64,000 nucleotides of DNA from Ophiobolus disseminans (taxonomy: Eukaryota; Ascomycota; Dothideomycetes; Pleosporales; Phaeosphaeriaceae): contig MU006247.1 in NCBI GenBank assembly GCA_010093685.1, forward strand, positions 1 through 64,000, given 5' to 3'. Every line of letters begins with the position of its first letter. Position 1 is the first letter of the stretch. The notes under the pieces are model-generated. The model saw only the letters and a program-made list of their open reading frames with translations, made no database searches and had not been told where the DNA came from. This document shows positions 10,701-22,839 of this stretch, in pieces. The position numbers were made by a program, and so were the translations under genes.

Positions 10701-12318
10701 CAAGGCTTCAGCCCATTACACTCCCAAGATGACCCATAGTCTGATTCCGTTCGACTGAGTCAAGAGCGCCTGATGGATCCTATAAGCTTGGGCGAAGCAA
10801 GCGCAACATACGGTCTAAGGCAGACTTACTGTTGATGTTCCTCCCCGAAGCCCGACGGAGCTGGTACAGCTCCAACAATTTCTCAAAGCCTGCAACACGC
10901 CCCAAGCGTACAAACATATCGCGGTATTTCGAATATAGGAACGCTTGCTTTGTCAGTATACGAACGCCCTCGCTGGTACTCCTAACATCGCATAGGAACG
11001 GTTGGTTCAGTAATTGCTTTTTCTATCTAATGCGGAGTACGTCACGGCCCACAGGTATGTTGAGGTCGAATATATCCTGAACACAAGTAAAGTCGTCCCT
11101 CAATGCTCCTTGACTAACGCCAATGCTTAAGATATACGATACTATGCAGAAGGCGAGGGTCCCTTCTAGACGGAAAGTGAACTTCTTCCTGCAAAACAAC
11201 ACTAATCAGCAAGACTTCTTGACTCCTATATCTGCAGGTTAACTTACGGTTTTCTATCTTTGTCCTTGTTTTTTATATTCTCGAGATTTATATTCGCCAC
11301 AACTGTACTCTGGCGGGGATCCACAATGCTGCGAACTTTCAGAATCTCAATGTTCTTGAACGAGAGTGCTTTGTTGCTGCCTTTAGCACTTGCGCTCTTG
11401 ACGATAGCTCCTGGTCTCGTGGCTGTAGCAGCGCTAAGGAGTAGAAGCAGCGATATCTGAACTCGGATGAAACCATAGAGGGGTTTAGTGCCATCTACCC
11501 AGAGTGCGTGAAGGATAGCGTAGAGGTCCTAGACGTACATAGCATGCTTTTCCTTCTCGGATTTGTCAAGCATTAGAGTCAGAATCCACTACTACGATGT
11601 TAGTGCGGCATAATGCAAGGGAGAAACACGTCCTTCAGAACATACATTACAAACGTCGGTGAGGATATTAGCATCCATTTTGTGATGTGTGAGATCCATG
11701 TAGCACATGCTTAGTCTTTTCCAATAGCTCCGTATCGAGCTTTCCTTCTTAAGCCGTGAATGTTTCTTCCGCTAGCAGAGGTACGCTTTGAATATCTCTG
11801 CTTCGCATGCGCGTAGCTGTTCCGCTAGAGATCTCTTGTTTTTTTTTTGGATCTTCATGCAGTAGCTAATGTCCGCTAGTTAGGAGTCTATGACGTTAAG
11901 GCGCATGCCAATGGCATAGATCTCACCTCTCCTAAAATTCGCCCTCCCTTTTCTATAGTTTCGTCGTATGCTTTGTATGATTTGGCTTTGCTGGCCCCTC
12001 CGCCCTTAATTGAGCAATGTCCTTGAATATCACTTCAGCTTCAGAGTCTAGATCAGGCTCTGAAGTCTCCTCTAACAGAAGACCAGCATCTTCGCTAGTG
12101 CCAGGCTCAATGTCTGTATCCGCCTCAGTGTCAGGGTCTGAGTATGTGTCAGAGAACGACTTGGTGCTTTGATCTCCTTCCCGACACGAGTCGGAGTTGG
12201 TACGAGAGGACGGGTCGGATCGACGCGACGGATAGAGGTTTCGCGTCGGAGCGACGTCTGTGACCGCGGCGGAGGTGGCTAACACTCTAGTAGTGGTTCG
12301 CTTCGTAGAGGACGGCAT
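10700..12318 (-). pseudogene. DUF3435 / Starship captain-like tyrosine recombinase, broken
   Basis: Starts at ATG 12318 with an acidic, Ser/Thr-rich N terminus open to 11953, where Trp (TGG) reads as TAG. Shifted frames then continue: SSIRSYWKRLSM near 11725, LYAILHALWVDGTKPL near 11510, TRPGAIVKSASAKGS near 11400, KKFTFRLEGT near 11180, GRDVLRI near 11050, ELYQLRRASGRNIN near 10860-10830 and ERNQTMGHLGS near 10740. Two introns remain readable: 11189-11247 and 10755-10829, both with gtaagt donors. The second restores frame into ERNQTMGH. The RR-x2-G and GH motifs are the conserved Arg and His region of the tyrosine-recombinase fold of DUF3435 proteins, which are the captains that mobilise Starships. 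The catalytic Tyr cannot be placed. Several frameshifts and stops make it non-functional. Confidence 0.75.
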
Positions 12319-12673
12319 TGCAGCAGGAAGTAAGTGGTTGGAAGAATGTGAGCGAGGAGTAGGAGAGGTGATGGCGGATAGAGGGTGGGCATGCCATCAC
12401 TTAAGTAGGCGCCGGCCTATAGGCAAGTTAGTTGTATGCGTCGTGCTATTCTTTGGGTTTTGCTAAAGCGATAGTGAAAGTCATAGCTCTGCCCCCCCCC
12501 CCCCCCCTAACCTCTAAAACCCCGCTAGGCAGAGTAATAGGGGACTCCGCGGCAAGCTGTAGGGTCCGCTGAGCATGGTTTTGTTAAAGCGGCAGTGGAA
12601 CAGGGCCTAAGCGAGGTGGAAACGCCTCCAAAAGCGGCAGCCAAACCACCCCCAAAAGGACTGCATTTCCACC
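12319..12673. other. Upstream flank of the captain-like gene, with a poly-C run
   Basis: No gene. A run of 16 C lies at 12492-12507. Short GC-rich phrases recur (ttaaagcggcagtgg and aaaagcggcagcc), perhaps from a small repeat. If the DUF3435 relic marks a Starship, that element's 5' edge should lie in or near this stretch. No target-site duplication could be recognised. Confidence 0.4.
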
Positions 12674-14101
12674 GCTACATAGATATTTAGAGTTATTGCA
12701 AAGAACTTGCATCTATATGCTTTAAGATAAGTAAGGTTTAGTTTGCGGAGTTTAGTGACAATTCTATTAGAGAAAGTAATCCTAGTGAAGAAGGTCTTAT
12801 ATAGTGTCTTCTAGTTGTTAGTGTAATTTAGCGTTCTGTTGTAAAGGTAAACTGCTGCTCTAGTGATTTTAGGCTATAGTTCCTAGGAGAGGTTAGCATC
12901 TAATCTTATAGCGCGTGCCTTCTCCTTGTTTACACCCCCTAAGCGTTTAGCACCTCTATTCTAGGCTTAAGTATTAGAAGCTAAAGGCTTAATAATAACC
13001 CCTTTAGAGTTAAGCTAGCGCTGAACTTATAGCTTAACAGTGGTAATCTTATTATCTGCTTTAATAATCTTAATAGTAATGTTGAAATAGATCCTAAGAA
13101 AGGTAAAGAAGATCCTAAGTTTGTTAATAATAGAGTTAGCAGTTCTATTGTCCGTGAAGTACATGTCCTATTAAAGTCTAGAGAACCTATAGGTAATAAG
13201 CATTTAACTCTTCTTCTTAGTAATGCTCTGCTCCTTATAGGAGTAGAAGTTAATAGCTAGTCTTTCTTCTAGTCCTAGGTTATTGTTGCGTGGTGTACGG
13301 CGTATTTAGCGCTTAGCTTTAGCTTTGCTACATAAGTTGCACTTAACTGTAGTAATGCCTTTAATGCGCACTCCCTTAGCTTGCTAAACAAGGTGCTTAA
13401 TAGCTACTAGGCCTAGATAGCCTAAGCGCTTGTGCTAGGTAATAGCTAAGAATCTTTATACTACTCTTAGTGTTCTTAAGTTTATTGTGTAGAAGGCCGA
13501 GTTGATAGTTAAGTAGTGTTCTAACACCTATTAGCTATAAAGCTTAGTGAGCCTTCCTAGAATAGATCTATCTAGTCTCCTAAGTGTAGTAGGTTTATGC
13601 TTAGTTTCCTACTATATGCCTAGCTGCCTAAGAAGGCGGAATAATACTAGGTTGCATAGAATGTCTAGACAGATAGCAACGTTATAAAGGATAAGCTTAG
13701 TTGTTCTGCTCTAATTGGTTAGGAATAGGTCTAGTGAACTATACCCTGTAATCTAGAGTTAAGAGTTACCTACCTATATAAAGTCGCTAGGTGTACATAG
13801 TCTATTGTTATAGGTGCGCTCTAGGTTGTTAGTAATGTAGTAGGTTAAGCCTAAGTCTAGAATAAAGAAGTGTTTTAAAGGGTAACCTTAATTGCCACGA
13901 ACTTAGAATAAGGCCTTAGTAATTGCGGTGATTTGCTAACCTTCTAGTTATTATTGATTGTTATTAGAGGTATCCTAGATAATTAGTGTCTAGGAATCTA
14001 ATCTCTTAATGTATAGAGTTTAAGACTTTAATCTGCTCTTACTTCTTAATACTCCTTAAAGAACAGTGTCGTGCTTACGCTTGTATTCTATAAGAGTGCG
14101 C
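12674..14101 (-). mobile_element. Ty1/Copia element, distal part (protease to integrase), truncated
   Basis: Minus-strand frames read, from 14000 leftward: a protease region (FILDLGLTYYITNN, matching the FILDSG-type active site with Ser changed), a GAG-pre-integrase block (HKRLGYLGLVAIKHLV...CNLCSKAKAKR), and an integrase core (FTDN..., AAVYLYNRT). The frame stops being recognisable at about 12674, so reverse transcriptase, RNase H and the 3' LTR are missing. Many TAG codons interrupt it. The 5' part of the same element continues at 21682-23035, beyond the Ty3 insertion. The TGCGC duplication at the junctions proves the split. Confidence 0.8.
14097..14101. repeat. 5 bp target-site duplication (TGCGC), left
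   Basis: Matches 21677-21681 and flanks the Ty3 element exactly. Confidence 0.9.
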
Positions 14102-14420
14102 TGTAAGAGGTTAGACCTCTGCTATCCTTAGTGGAGTCACTTCGGTTTAATAGAAGAGCATAGAACATTATAGAATGTCCTAGAATATCCTAGAATGTTA
14201 TGGAATGTCCTGGAATGTCATGGAATGTCCTAGAATGTCCGGGAAATAACTAGAACAAGACATAATCCTCTAATAGCTGACAAATGCTGATGTATGTAGA
14301 AACTTCTAGAAGCTAGCAGTCTGCTATAAAGTTAGTCTGCTCTCTCGCTCTAGATAGACTCTATTGAATTCATCTTTGTTCAACCTAGCCTTCCTGCTGT
14401 CTTTATCCTAGCCCCTTATA
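14102..14420 (+). repeat. Ty3 element 5' LTR
   Basis: Begins TGTAAGAGG and ends CCCCTTATA, where the unmutated form ends TACA. It contains a series of 'gaatgtcct' repeats and a tctataaag-like box. It aligns over its full length with 21358-21676. Confidence 0.92.
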
Positions 14421-14759
14421 TTTGAATTCGATTAACTACTTAAGTAGCTAGTGTAGCTATCCCCTAGTGCTCTACAACGGAATTGCGATACAACAGAACA
14501 ATTGCGAGAGCAATACAACGGAATACAAGAACGCCACTGCAGGGACCTCTACGGTTGAACACCTGCATGAGCACATAACAAATATATTAGATATTAACGG
14601 AATTATTAGATATTAACGGAATTATTAGACATTAACGGAATTATTAGACATTAACGGAATCATTAGACATCAACGGAATTATTGGACATCACTAAAATTA
14701 CTAGAATTACTAGAATTACTGGAATTGACCGGACACAATAGAACATACTATAGAAGAAC

Positions 14760-15770
14760 CTAAGCAAATAGCTAATAGCAGCAATGCTGCAAATGCTCCT
14801 CTATCTATAGAGCAAACCTTCTATGCTTTTATGCAGCAAATAGTTTAAAGCAATACTATTAATCAACAGACTATGCAAGGCCTCTAGAATGCTCTTTAAC
14901 AAAGCCTTAATGCACCCTAGTCTAAGAAAAGGAAGGAAAAACTGCTACAGCTCTTAGATTTTAATAGAACACGCTCTAAATAGGATAGATAGAAAATTAA
15001 AGCAAGAAACAAAATCAAGACTAATAGCAGAAGTATTAGGTCAGACATAGATTAGCTGCGCTACATCTTTGCTAGACTACGCAGCAATGCCTAGAACATG
15101 TGCCTAGCCTTTGTTAGAGCTAAGGAAGAGAAGGAAAATAGTTTAGGCTCCTAACTACTAGATTACTTAGCTAGTACATACAGCGACCCTAACTAGCAGA
15201 AGAAAGCTCTATCTAATGTCTACTCTATTAAGCAGAATGCACATAAGTCTTTTGCCCGGTTTCTACTACGCTTTGAGACTAAGCTAGCAAACGCTAGAGC
15301 ATTGTCATTTAATAACACTATTAAGATCTCACTCCTAGAGAATGCTATAAGCTATGCTATGCAGAAGAGACTAGTTAGCGTCTTTCTAGTCCCTACTAAG
15401 TATAGAGGATTTACCTCTCTACTTTAGACTATTAGGTTAAGACTAGATGCAATTAAAGCACTATAGAAAGAATAAACGCAACAACGCTATATGCAGCAAG
15501 ACAAAGAAGCAATAGATTAGGAACCTACACACACTTATGCTGCTTAATCCCTAGGAAATTAACGCGCTAAGTAGGTGAGCAAGAATAAGATTTAGAGACG
15601 TAGGAACAACCGCTTGTGTATACGCTGTAGAGCTTCTAGACATATTATTAGCTCTTGCCCTTATGCTCCTGCACATCGCTCTTCTTCTACTACTATTGCA
15701 ACTACAAAGATTGCAGAGAGGCTACAGCTAGAAGAGAAGGATTCTAAGTCGGAAAAAGAGTAGCTTCTGC
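14760..15770 (+). pseudogene. Ty3 gag pseudogene with CCHC knuckle
   Basis: The plus-strand frame includes the capsid-like region (AFVRAKEEKE, SFARFLLRFET) and a C-x2-C-x4-H-x4-C zinc knuckle at about 15613-15660 (CIRC-RASR-H-IISS-C). Roughly fifteen TAG/TAA stops interrupt it, all at positions where Gln or Trp would fit. Confidence 0.75.
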
Positions 15771-16019
15771 TTAAAGTCACTAGCAGGAGCATAAGAAGAA
15801 GGCTTTGAGGATAAAGCAAAACTAGCGCTTATTTCAACCCTACATAAAAGCAAAACCAATTACTGTACATATAGGTTAGGGGTTATATGCTCTAGTGAGC
15901 GCCTACTTTACCCGGAAAGCCAAACTCTAGTGCATTAATTTACCTACTCTAAGGACCCTCTAAGGAGTAGAAGGAACTAGAACTATTAGGCAAGCTTGCC
16001 ACTTTACATACAATATTAA

Positions 16020-16024
16020 AGGAT
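16020..16024. repeat. 5 bp target-site duplication (AGGAT), left
   Basis: Repeated at 17987-17991; flanks the nested Copia element. Confidence 0.9.
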
Positions 16025-16224
16025 TGTTAGATATTAGGGGTGCTGTGAGGCTACTAACACTAAAAGAAACAGGAGGGGCGGGCACAAGCGCCTTAGCACA
16101 CTAGTACTAGATCTAACACCTAGTTAAACTCCGCACTTAACTAGGGAACACTATAACAATACAAAACATTATTATTAATTTATCTTATCTATTATTAGGT
16201 TTTAATACCTCATTAAATCTAACA
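16025..16224 (+). repeat. Nested Copia 5' LTR
   Basis: 200 bp, with TGTTAGAT...ATCTAACA terminal inverted ends; near-identical to 17787-17986. Confidence 0.92.
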
Positions 16225-17786
16225 ATTAAGAGTCTCACTGCCTTTACTAAAGCTACTACTAAAGCTACTACTAAGGCTACCTACTAAGGCTACCTAACAA
16301 AAGCTATTCAACAACTACACTATATCGCTTATTAATTAACGCGATGCAACTATTATCCTTAGCAACTAGTATAACTAGACTACCTAGCTTACTTAAGTTA
16401 AAGCGCGCTGCGCTGCCTACAACATCTAGGACAATGTAAAGAAAGAAGGACTAGTTCTATTCCTAATTAAGCTAGTTATGCTAGACCTACCTGAACTATC
16501 CTAGTATAGTGCTGCAGCTAGGATTAAGAAGGCAACACGCCTATCTATGCTATTAATCTAAGGCTAGAAAGCCTACAAGGAGGATATAGACTACTACAAG
16601 ACCCTTACTAAGAGATATAAGCTTAATCTCTACTAATATAATACTTAACAGAAGAGTATTTAGCATGTCACCTAGCTAATCCAATTAACAGTTGCGCTCT
16701 ATCTCTAACGCACATGCTGCCTACTAGAACAGTTACTACGCTAGTGGCTTTCTAACCTTAAGCTCACTGCTAGGGTTGATAATCGCCTTAAAAAGGAACG
16801 CACACGCGAACGCTACTACACCGCTCTTAAGCCTATGCGCAATACACACAATTAGGATACATAGCTAGTAGAATATAATAAAGCATTATTAGATGCAACA
16901 GTGTATAGAGTGTCTAAGGTACATAATATTGATAATATCACTAAAGACTTCCTGTAGGCTGTAAATAAGGCAGCACCTATATAGGCTGCAACCTTCTAAG
17001 ATACTAGAAGGTTTAATCCTCTTATAACAAGAAAGGAGATAATAAAACGCTTCTAGGAATACATGAGCCTAAATTATCCGCTAAAACTAGTGAATAAAAA
17101 GCAGGCATTTATTGCTGTAGCTAATAACTCCTTATTTCTTGCTAATAGTAGTGCAACTACCTAGGATAGCTAGAAGGACGCTTCTGAAGCTATAGAAAAC
17201 AGCGCGCTATCTAAACACAGGGAAAGAAACCCTAGTAGAAAGAGAAAGAGCAATTAATCCTTCTCTTAGTCTAGCAAAAGACCTGCTAGTAATAAGGTAT
17301 CTTTAGGTAAGAAGTGCCTAGCATGTGACTAAGTCTATAACATTAAGGATTGCTAGTATATTAATAATAACTAAGCACCTAAATAGTAGAAGCTAAACTC
17401 TACTATGCGCACTCTTGTAGAATATAAGCGCAAGCACGACACTGTTCTTTAAGGAGCATTAAGAAGCAAGAGCAGATTAAAGTCTTAAACTCTATACATC
17501 AAGAGATTAGATTCCTAGACACTAATTATCTAGGATATCTCTAATAACAATCAACAATAACTAGAAGGTCGGCAAATCACCGCAATTACTAAGGCCTTAT
17601 TCTAAGCTAGTGGCAATTAAGGTTACCCTTTAAAACACTCCTTTATTCTAGACTTAGGCTTAACCTACTATATCACTAACAACCTAGAGCGCACCTATAA
17701 CAATAGACTATGTACAACTAGCGACTTTATATAGGCAGGCAACTTCTAACTCTAGATTACAGGGTATAGTTCACTAGACCTATTCC

Positions 17787-17986
17787 TGTTAGATATTAGG
17801 GGTGCTGTAAGGCTACTAACACTAAAAGAAACAGAAGGGGCCGGCACAAGCGCCTTAGCACACTAGTACTAGATCTAACACCTAGTTAAACTCCGCACTT
17901 AACTAGGGAACACTACAAGAATACAAAACATTATTATTAATTTATCTTATCTATTATTAGGTTTTAATACCTTATTAAATCTGACA
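17787..17986 (+). repeat. Nested Copia 3' LTR
   Basis: 200 bp, partner of 16025-16224. Followed by the AGGAT duplication at 17987-17991. Confidence 0.92.
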
Positions 17987-18399
17987 AGGATATACACGCA
18001 CAGGATAGGGATACATAATAGAGAACACTTACCTTAGTTTTGATATCTTGCTTAGACGCTCCTAGTTTAATAGACATAATGTTACTATTGCACTAGCAAA
18101 GAAGTTAATCTTTATCTACTTAGAAAGGACCCGTATCCGCCTCCGCAGCAAGGAAGAAGAACTACCTCCTACACTAATAGTCTAGGAGATCTCTGCAGTA
18201 GCTATGTAGAGATATATTTAAGTATCTAAGAAAGACAAGTCCGTTAGTGTATTTGCTGCCTCTATAGCAGACATCTAGAAGGCTTTAGCTCCTAAAGCAC
18301 AATTAAGCTTAGAGCAGATTAAAGACCTCCTACTACTAAGCTACCGCTACTAGCTACTAGTCTTTGATCTAAACTAAGCTGCTAAGCTCTCTCTACACC

Positions 18400-19641
18400 G
18401 CTCTAGAGTAGACTACCGCATTAAGCTTATTAAAGAAGATAGGAAGAGTCTACAAATACTATAGGGCCCTCTCTACAATATATCTAGAGATAAGTTACTA
18501 GTGCTCTGCAAAGAACTTACATCACTACTAGACAAGGGATTTATTAGGGTTAGCAGCTCTCCTACTACAGCCCTAGTTCTCTTTGCAAAGAAACTAGGAG
18601 GAGGCCTACGTATATGCATTAACTACTGCGCTCTTAATGCAATTACTAAGAAGAATAGATACCCTCTGCCTCTTATCTATAAGACATTAAACAATATCTG
18701 CAAGGCTAAGTAGTATACTAAGCTAGATGTTATTGCGGCTTTCTACAAGATACGTATTTAAGAAGAGGATAAATAGCTTACTGCTTTCCGCACACGCTTT
18801 AGGCTATATAAGTGGCTAGTCACTCTATTTAGTATAGTTAGCTCTCCTAGCACCTTTTAACGCTACATTAACTAGGTCTTACATTAGTTCTTAGATAAGT
18901 TTGTATCCGCCTACCTAGATAATGTTCTAATATACACTAATAGCTCCCTCTAGGAACACCGCGCCTATGTCAACAAGGTTCTAGATGCCCTTAGAGAGGC
19001 TAGACTCTAGCTAGATATTAAGAAGTGTGAATTTGAAGTCAAGTCTACTAAGTACCTAGGATTTATTATTAACATAGAGAAGGGACTGCTTATAGATCCT
19101 TAGAAGATTAAGGCTATTACTAACTAGAAAGCACCTACATTAGTTAAAGGCGTACGCAGCTTCTTAGGATTTGCAAACTTCTACCGCAGATTTATCTAGG
19201 ATTTTGCTAACACTGCAGCACCTCTTACTAGACTTACTAGAGATGTTACCTAGCGCTAGACCTAAGAAGAACAAGAAGCCTTTAATAAACTCAAGGCTGT
19301 CTTTATTAGTATGCCTATCCTAGCTTATTTCTATCTAGATAGGGAAATAGTAGTAGAGACAGACTTATCTAGCTATGCAGTTAGAGGAGTACTTTCCTAG
19401 TATAATAAGAAGGGAGTCCTTAGGCCCTGTGCCTACTTCTTACGTAAGAACAACCCTTATAAATGCAACTATAAGATTTATAATAAAGAGATGCTAGCTA
19501 TTATACGCTGCCTAGAGGAATAGGACTCTAAACTTAGAACAGTCACTAAGTTCACTGTCCTAACAGACTACAAGAACCTAGAGTACTTCACTAAGCTAAG
19601 AAAGCTTAATAAAAGGCAGATTAGATAGTCAATCCTACTAG
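18400..19641 (+). pseudogene. Ty3 reverse transcriptase / RNase H pseudogene
   Basis: Readable blocks are LRICINYCALNAITKKNRYPLP, with the RT fingers and TKLDVIAAF motif next to it, then YLDNVLIYT (the YLDD box with Asp changed to Asn), FLGFANFYRRF, and the RNase H part with ETDLSSYAV and YKIYNKEMLA. Numerous TAG/TAA codons replace Trp or Gln. The frame runs into the N gap at 19642. The short open piece 18501-18713 is a fragment of this. Confidence 0.88.
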
Positions 19642-20001
19642 NNNNNNNNNNNNNNNNNNNNNNNNNNNNNNNNNNNNNNNNNNNNNNNNNNNNNNNNNNN
19701 NNNNNNNNNNNNNNNNNNNNNNNNNNNNNNNNNNNNNNNNNNNNNNNNNNNNNNNNNNNNNNNNNNNNNNNNNNNNNNNNNNNNNNNNNNNNNNNNNNNN
19801 NNNNNNNNNNNNNNNNNNNNNNNNNNNNNNNNNNNNNNNNNNNNNNNNNNNNNNNNNNNNNNNNNNNNNNNNNNNNNNNNNNNNNNNNNNNNNNNNNNNN
19901 NNNNNNNNNNNNNNNNNNNNNNNNNNNNNNNNNNNNNNNNNNNNNNNNNNNNNNNNNNNNNNNNNNNNNNNNNNNNNNNNNNNNNNNNNNNNNNNNNNNN
20001 N
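19642..20001. other. Assembly gap (360 N)
   Basis: A run of N inside the Ty3 pol region, between RNase H and the integrase zinc-binding domain. The true length may differ. Confidence 1.
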
Positions 20002-21300
20002 TAGACACCTAGAAAGAGAAGGAACATACAAGATACTAGCAAGAGACTACTTCTAGCCTAGCATATCTAATAACATACGTCGCTTTGTCCGCAACTGTAA
20101 CATCTATAGACGCATTAAGCCCTAGAGAGATAGGTTGCAAGGCTTCTTAAAACTACTACTACTCCCTAAACGCATCTAGAAAGAGATCTTAATAGACTTT
20201 ATTAAAGAACTGCTAGAAAGCAATAGCTATACAACACTTCTTGTTGTTACAGATTGGTTAAGCAAGAATGTTATCCTTATTCTCTTAAAGGACACTAGAG
20301 CAGAAACAGTTGCTTACAACTTCCTGCAGTATGTAGTTGCCTACTACTAGCTACCTAATGCTATTGTCTCTAACCGTAGTGCCTAGTTTACTAGTTATTT
20401 CTAGGCTATCCTAACTAAGATAATAAACATTACACGCCGCTTATCTACAGCATAGTATCTATAGACTAATAGATCTACTAAGAGAATAAACAGCATTATT
20501 AAAGCCTATCTCCGTGCCTTTATTAGGTAGGGACAAAGCAATTAGGTAGACCTTCTCCTAATAGCCTTAATTGCTATTAAAGGACGCAAAGCAAGGTTAA
20601 TAAGGGTCTCACTCTTCTTTCTTTAACATAGCTATAATGTTAACCCTATCTAACTAGACATCTTTTAAGAACTAAACTAAGAAGAGCTAGAAGCACATCT
20701 GCGACCTAATTATAATAAGGCAAAGGTAATTGTTAAGAAGCTTAAGCATGCTTTTAATATAGCACAAACTACAATAGCTAAAGCACAGCAAGAGTAGGAG
20801 CGTTAGGTAAATAAGCATAGGTATAAGCCTTCTACACTGCAAGTAAATAACAAGGTATAGCTCTTCTATAGAAAGCAACTGTTAAATAGAAGACTAAATA
20901 AGAAACTTAACTAGAAGAATGCTAAATACACAGTTATTAAGGTTATTAGCCTACACTTAGTTAGGCTTAACACACTACTAGGCATCTACAATGTCTTCTA
21001 TATAGATCGCCTAAGACTAGCTTTCTTAGATCCCTTCCCTAGCTAGCCTAATAACGACACTTAACTAGCACCTGTCCTAGTTAACAGAGAACTAGAATTA
21101 GAAGTAGAATAGATTATAGCTGAAGTGACCTACAGGAATAGGCTGTTCTTTAAGGTTAAATAGACTAGATATGCCCTTACAACCTTTAAGCTAGTGGAAA
21201 ATCTTAAAGATAACATAGCCTTAGATAAGTAGAAAGCCTTTACTGCTCTATACCGCAATCAACACTCTAAACAGCTTCTAGCTAGATTTAGGAGAGGTGA
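20002..21300 (+). pseudogene. Ty3 integrase and chromodomain pseudogene
   Basis: After the gap the frame gives the end of the integrase zinc-binding domain (RRFVRNCNIYRR), the DDE core (LIDFIKELLES, LLVVTDWLSKNV, then NAIVSNRSA with the second Asp changed to Asn, and RRLSTA downstream) and the C-terminal region. A chromodomain-like segment follows near 21100-21260 (IIAEVTYRNRLFFKVK, then LVENLKDN). TAG/TAA stops occur throughout. Confidence 0.85.
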
Positions 21301-21357
21301 TAAAGAGCAGTACTTTAGACATAACACTGCTGCACATAGATTAGAGAGAGAGGGTAA

Positions 21358-21676
21358 TATAAGAGGTTAGACCTCTGCTATCCTTAGTAGAGTCACTTCG
21401 GTTTAATAGAAGAGCATAGAACATTATAGAATGTCCTAGAATGTCCTAGAATGTTATGGAATGTCCTAGAATGTCATGGAATGTCCTAGAATGTCCGGGA
21501 AATAACTAGAACAAGACATAATCCTCTAACAGCTAACAAATGCTAATGTCTATAGAAACTTCTAGAAGCTAGCAGTCTGCTATAAAGTTAGTCTGCTCTC
21601 TCGCTCTAGATAGACTCTATCGAATTTATCTTTGTTTAACCTAGCCTTCCTGCTGTCTTCAGCCTAGCCCCTTACA
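21358..21676 (+). repeat. Ty3 element 3' LTR
   Basis: 319 bp, begins TATAAGAGG (TGTAAGAGG with G-to-A) and ends CCCCTTACA. Followed by TGCGC at 21677-21681. Confidence 0.92.
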
Positions 21677-21681
21677 TGCGC

Positions 21682-22839
21682 ATAGTAGAGTTTAGCTTCT
21701 ACTATTTAGGTGCTTGGTTATTATTAATATACTAGCAATCCTTAATGTTATAGACTTAGTCACATGCTAGGCACTTCTTACCTAAAGATACCTTGTTACT
21801 AGTAGGTCTTTTACTAGACTAAGAGAAGGATTAATTGCTCTTTCTCTTTCTACTAGGGTTTCTTTCCCTGTGTTTAGATAGCGCGCTGTTTTCCATAGCT
21901 TTAGAAGCGTCCTTCTAGCTATCCTAGGTGGTTGCACCACTATTAGCGAGAAATAAGAAGTTATTAGCTACAGCAATAAATGCCTGCTTTTTATTCACTA
22001 GTTCCAGCGGATAATTTAGGCTTATGTATTCCTAGAAGCGTTTTATTATCTTCTTTCTTGTTATAAGAGGATTAAACCTTATAGTATCTTAGAAGGTTGC
22101 AGCCTACATAGGTGCTGCCTTGTTTACAGCCTATAGGAAGTCTTTAGTAATATTATTAATATTATGTACCTTAGACACTCTATGCACTGTTGCATCTAAT
22201 AATGCTTTATTATATTCTACTAGCTATATATCCTAATTGTGTGTACTGCGCATAGGCTTAAGAGCGGTGTAGTAGCGTTCGCGTGTGCGTTCCTTTTTAA
22301 GGCGATTATTAACCCTAGCAGTAAGCTTAAGGTTAGCAAGCTACTAGCGTAGTGACTGTTCTAGTAGGCAGCATGTGCGTTAGAGATAGAGCGCAACTGT
22401 TAATTGGATTAGCTAGGTAACATGCTAAATACTCTTCTGTTAAGTATTATATTAGTAGAGATTAAGCTTATATCTCTTAGTAAGGGTCTTATAGTAGTCT
22501 ATATCCTCCTTATAGGCTTTCTAGCCTTGGATTAATAGCATAGATAGGCGTGTTGCCTTCTCGATTCTAGCTGCAGCACTATACTAGGATAGTTTAGGCA
22601 GGTCTAGCATAACTAGCTTAATTAGGAATAGAACTAGCTCTTCTTCCTTTACATTATCCTAGATGTTGTAGGCAGCGCAGCGCGCTTTGACTTAAGTAAG
22701 CTAAGTAGTCTAGTTATACTAGTTGCTAAGGATAACAGTTGCATCGCGTTAGTTAATAAGCAACATAGTGTAGTTGTTGAATAGCTTTTGTTAGGTAGCC
22801 TTAGTAGGTAGCCTTAGTAAAGGCAGTAAGACTCTTAAT
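21682..22839 (-). pseudogene. Copia gag (5' part of the split minus-strand Copia)
   Basis: The reverse complement reads the same gag as the nested Copia: ERYYTALKPM near 22260, the TKDF region near 22145, KKQAFIAVANNSLFLA near 21970 and KKCLACD near 21780. The gene breaks at 21681 where the Ty3 element inserted and resumes at 14096. Stops are frequent. Confidence 0.8.

Larger units (their letters stand above)
16025..17986 (+). mobile_element. Nested, internally deleted Copia element (gag + partial protease only)
   Basis: Two 200 bp LTRs (16025-16224 and 17787-17986) start TGTTAGAT and end ATCTAACA or ATCTGACA, flanked by AGGAT. The 1562 bp interior encodes only gag, a Cys-rich knuckle remnant (KKCLACDQVYNIKDC near 17310-17350) and the start of the aspartic protease (FILDLGLTYYITNN near 17640). 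It then runs straight into the 3' LTR. Integrase, reverse transcriptase and RNase H are absent. It is the same family as the minus-strand Copia at 12674-14101/21682-23035. Stops are frequent. Confidence 0.9.
14102..21676 (+). mobile_element. Ty3 chromovirus-type LTR retrotransposon, RIP-mutated, with nested Copia
   Basis: Bounded by 319 bp LTRs (14102-14420 and 21358-21676), both TG..CA type after allowing for G-to-A or C-to-T change, and by a TGCGC target duplication. Order of domains: gag with a CCHC knuckle, a protease region cut by a nested Copia (16025-17986), reverse transcriptase (about 18400-19100), RNase H (about 19300-19600), a 360-N gap, integrase (about 20002-20900) and a C-terminal chromodomain-like segment (about 21100-21260). 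A purine tract (agagagagaggg) lies just before the 3' LTR. TAG and TAA stops are abundant and the RT box YLDD reads YLDN. The element is inactive. Confidence 0.92.
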
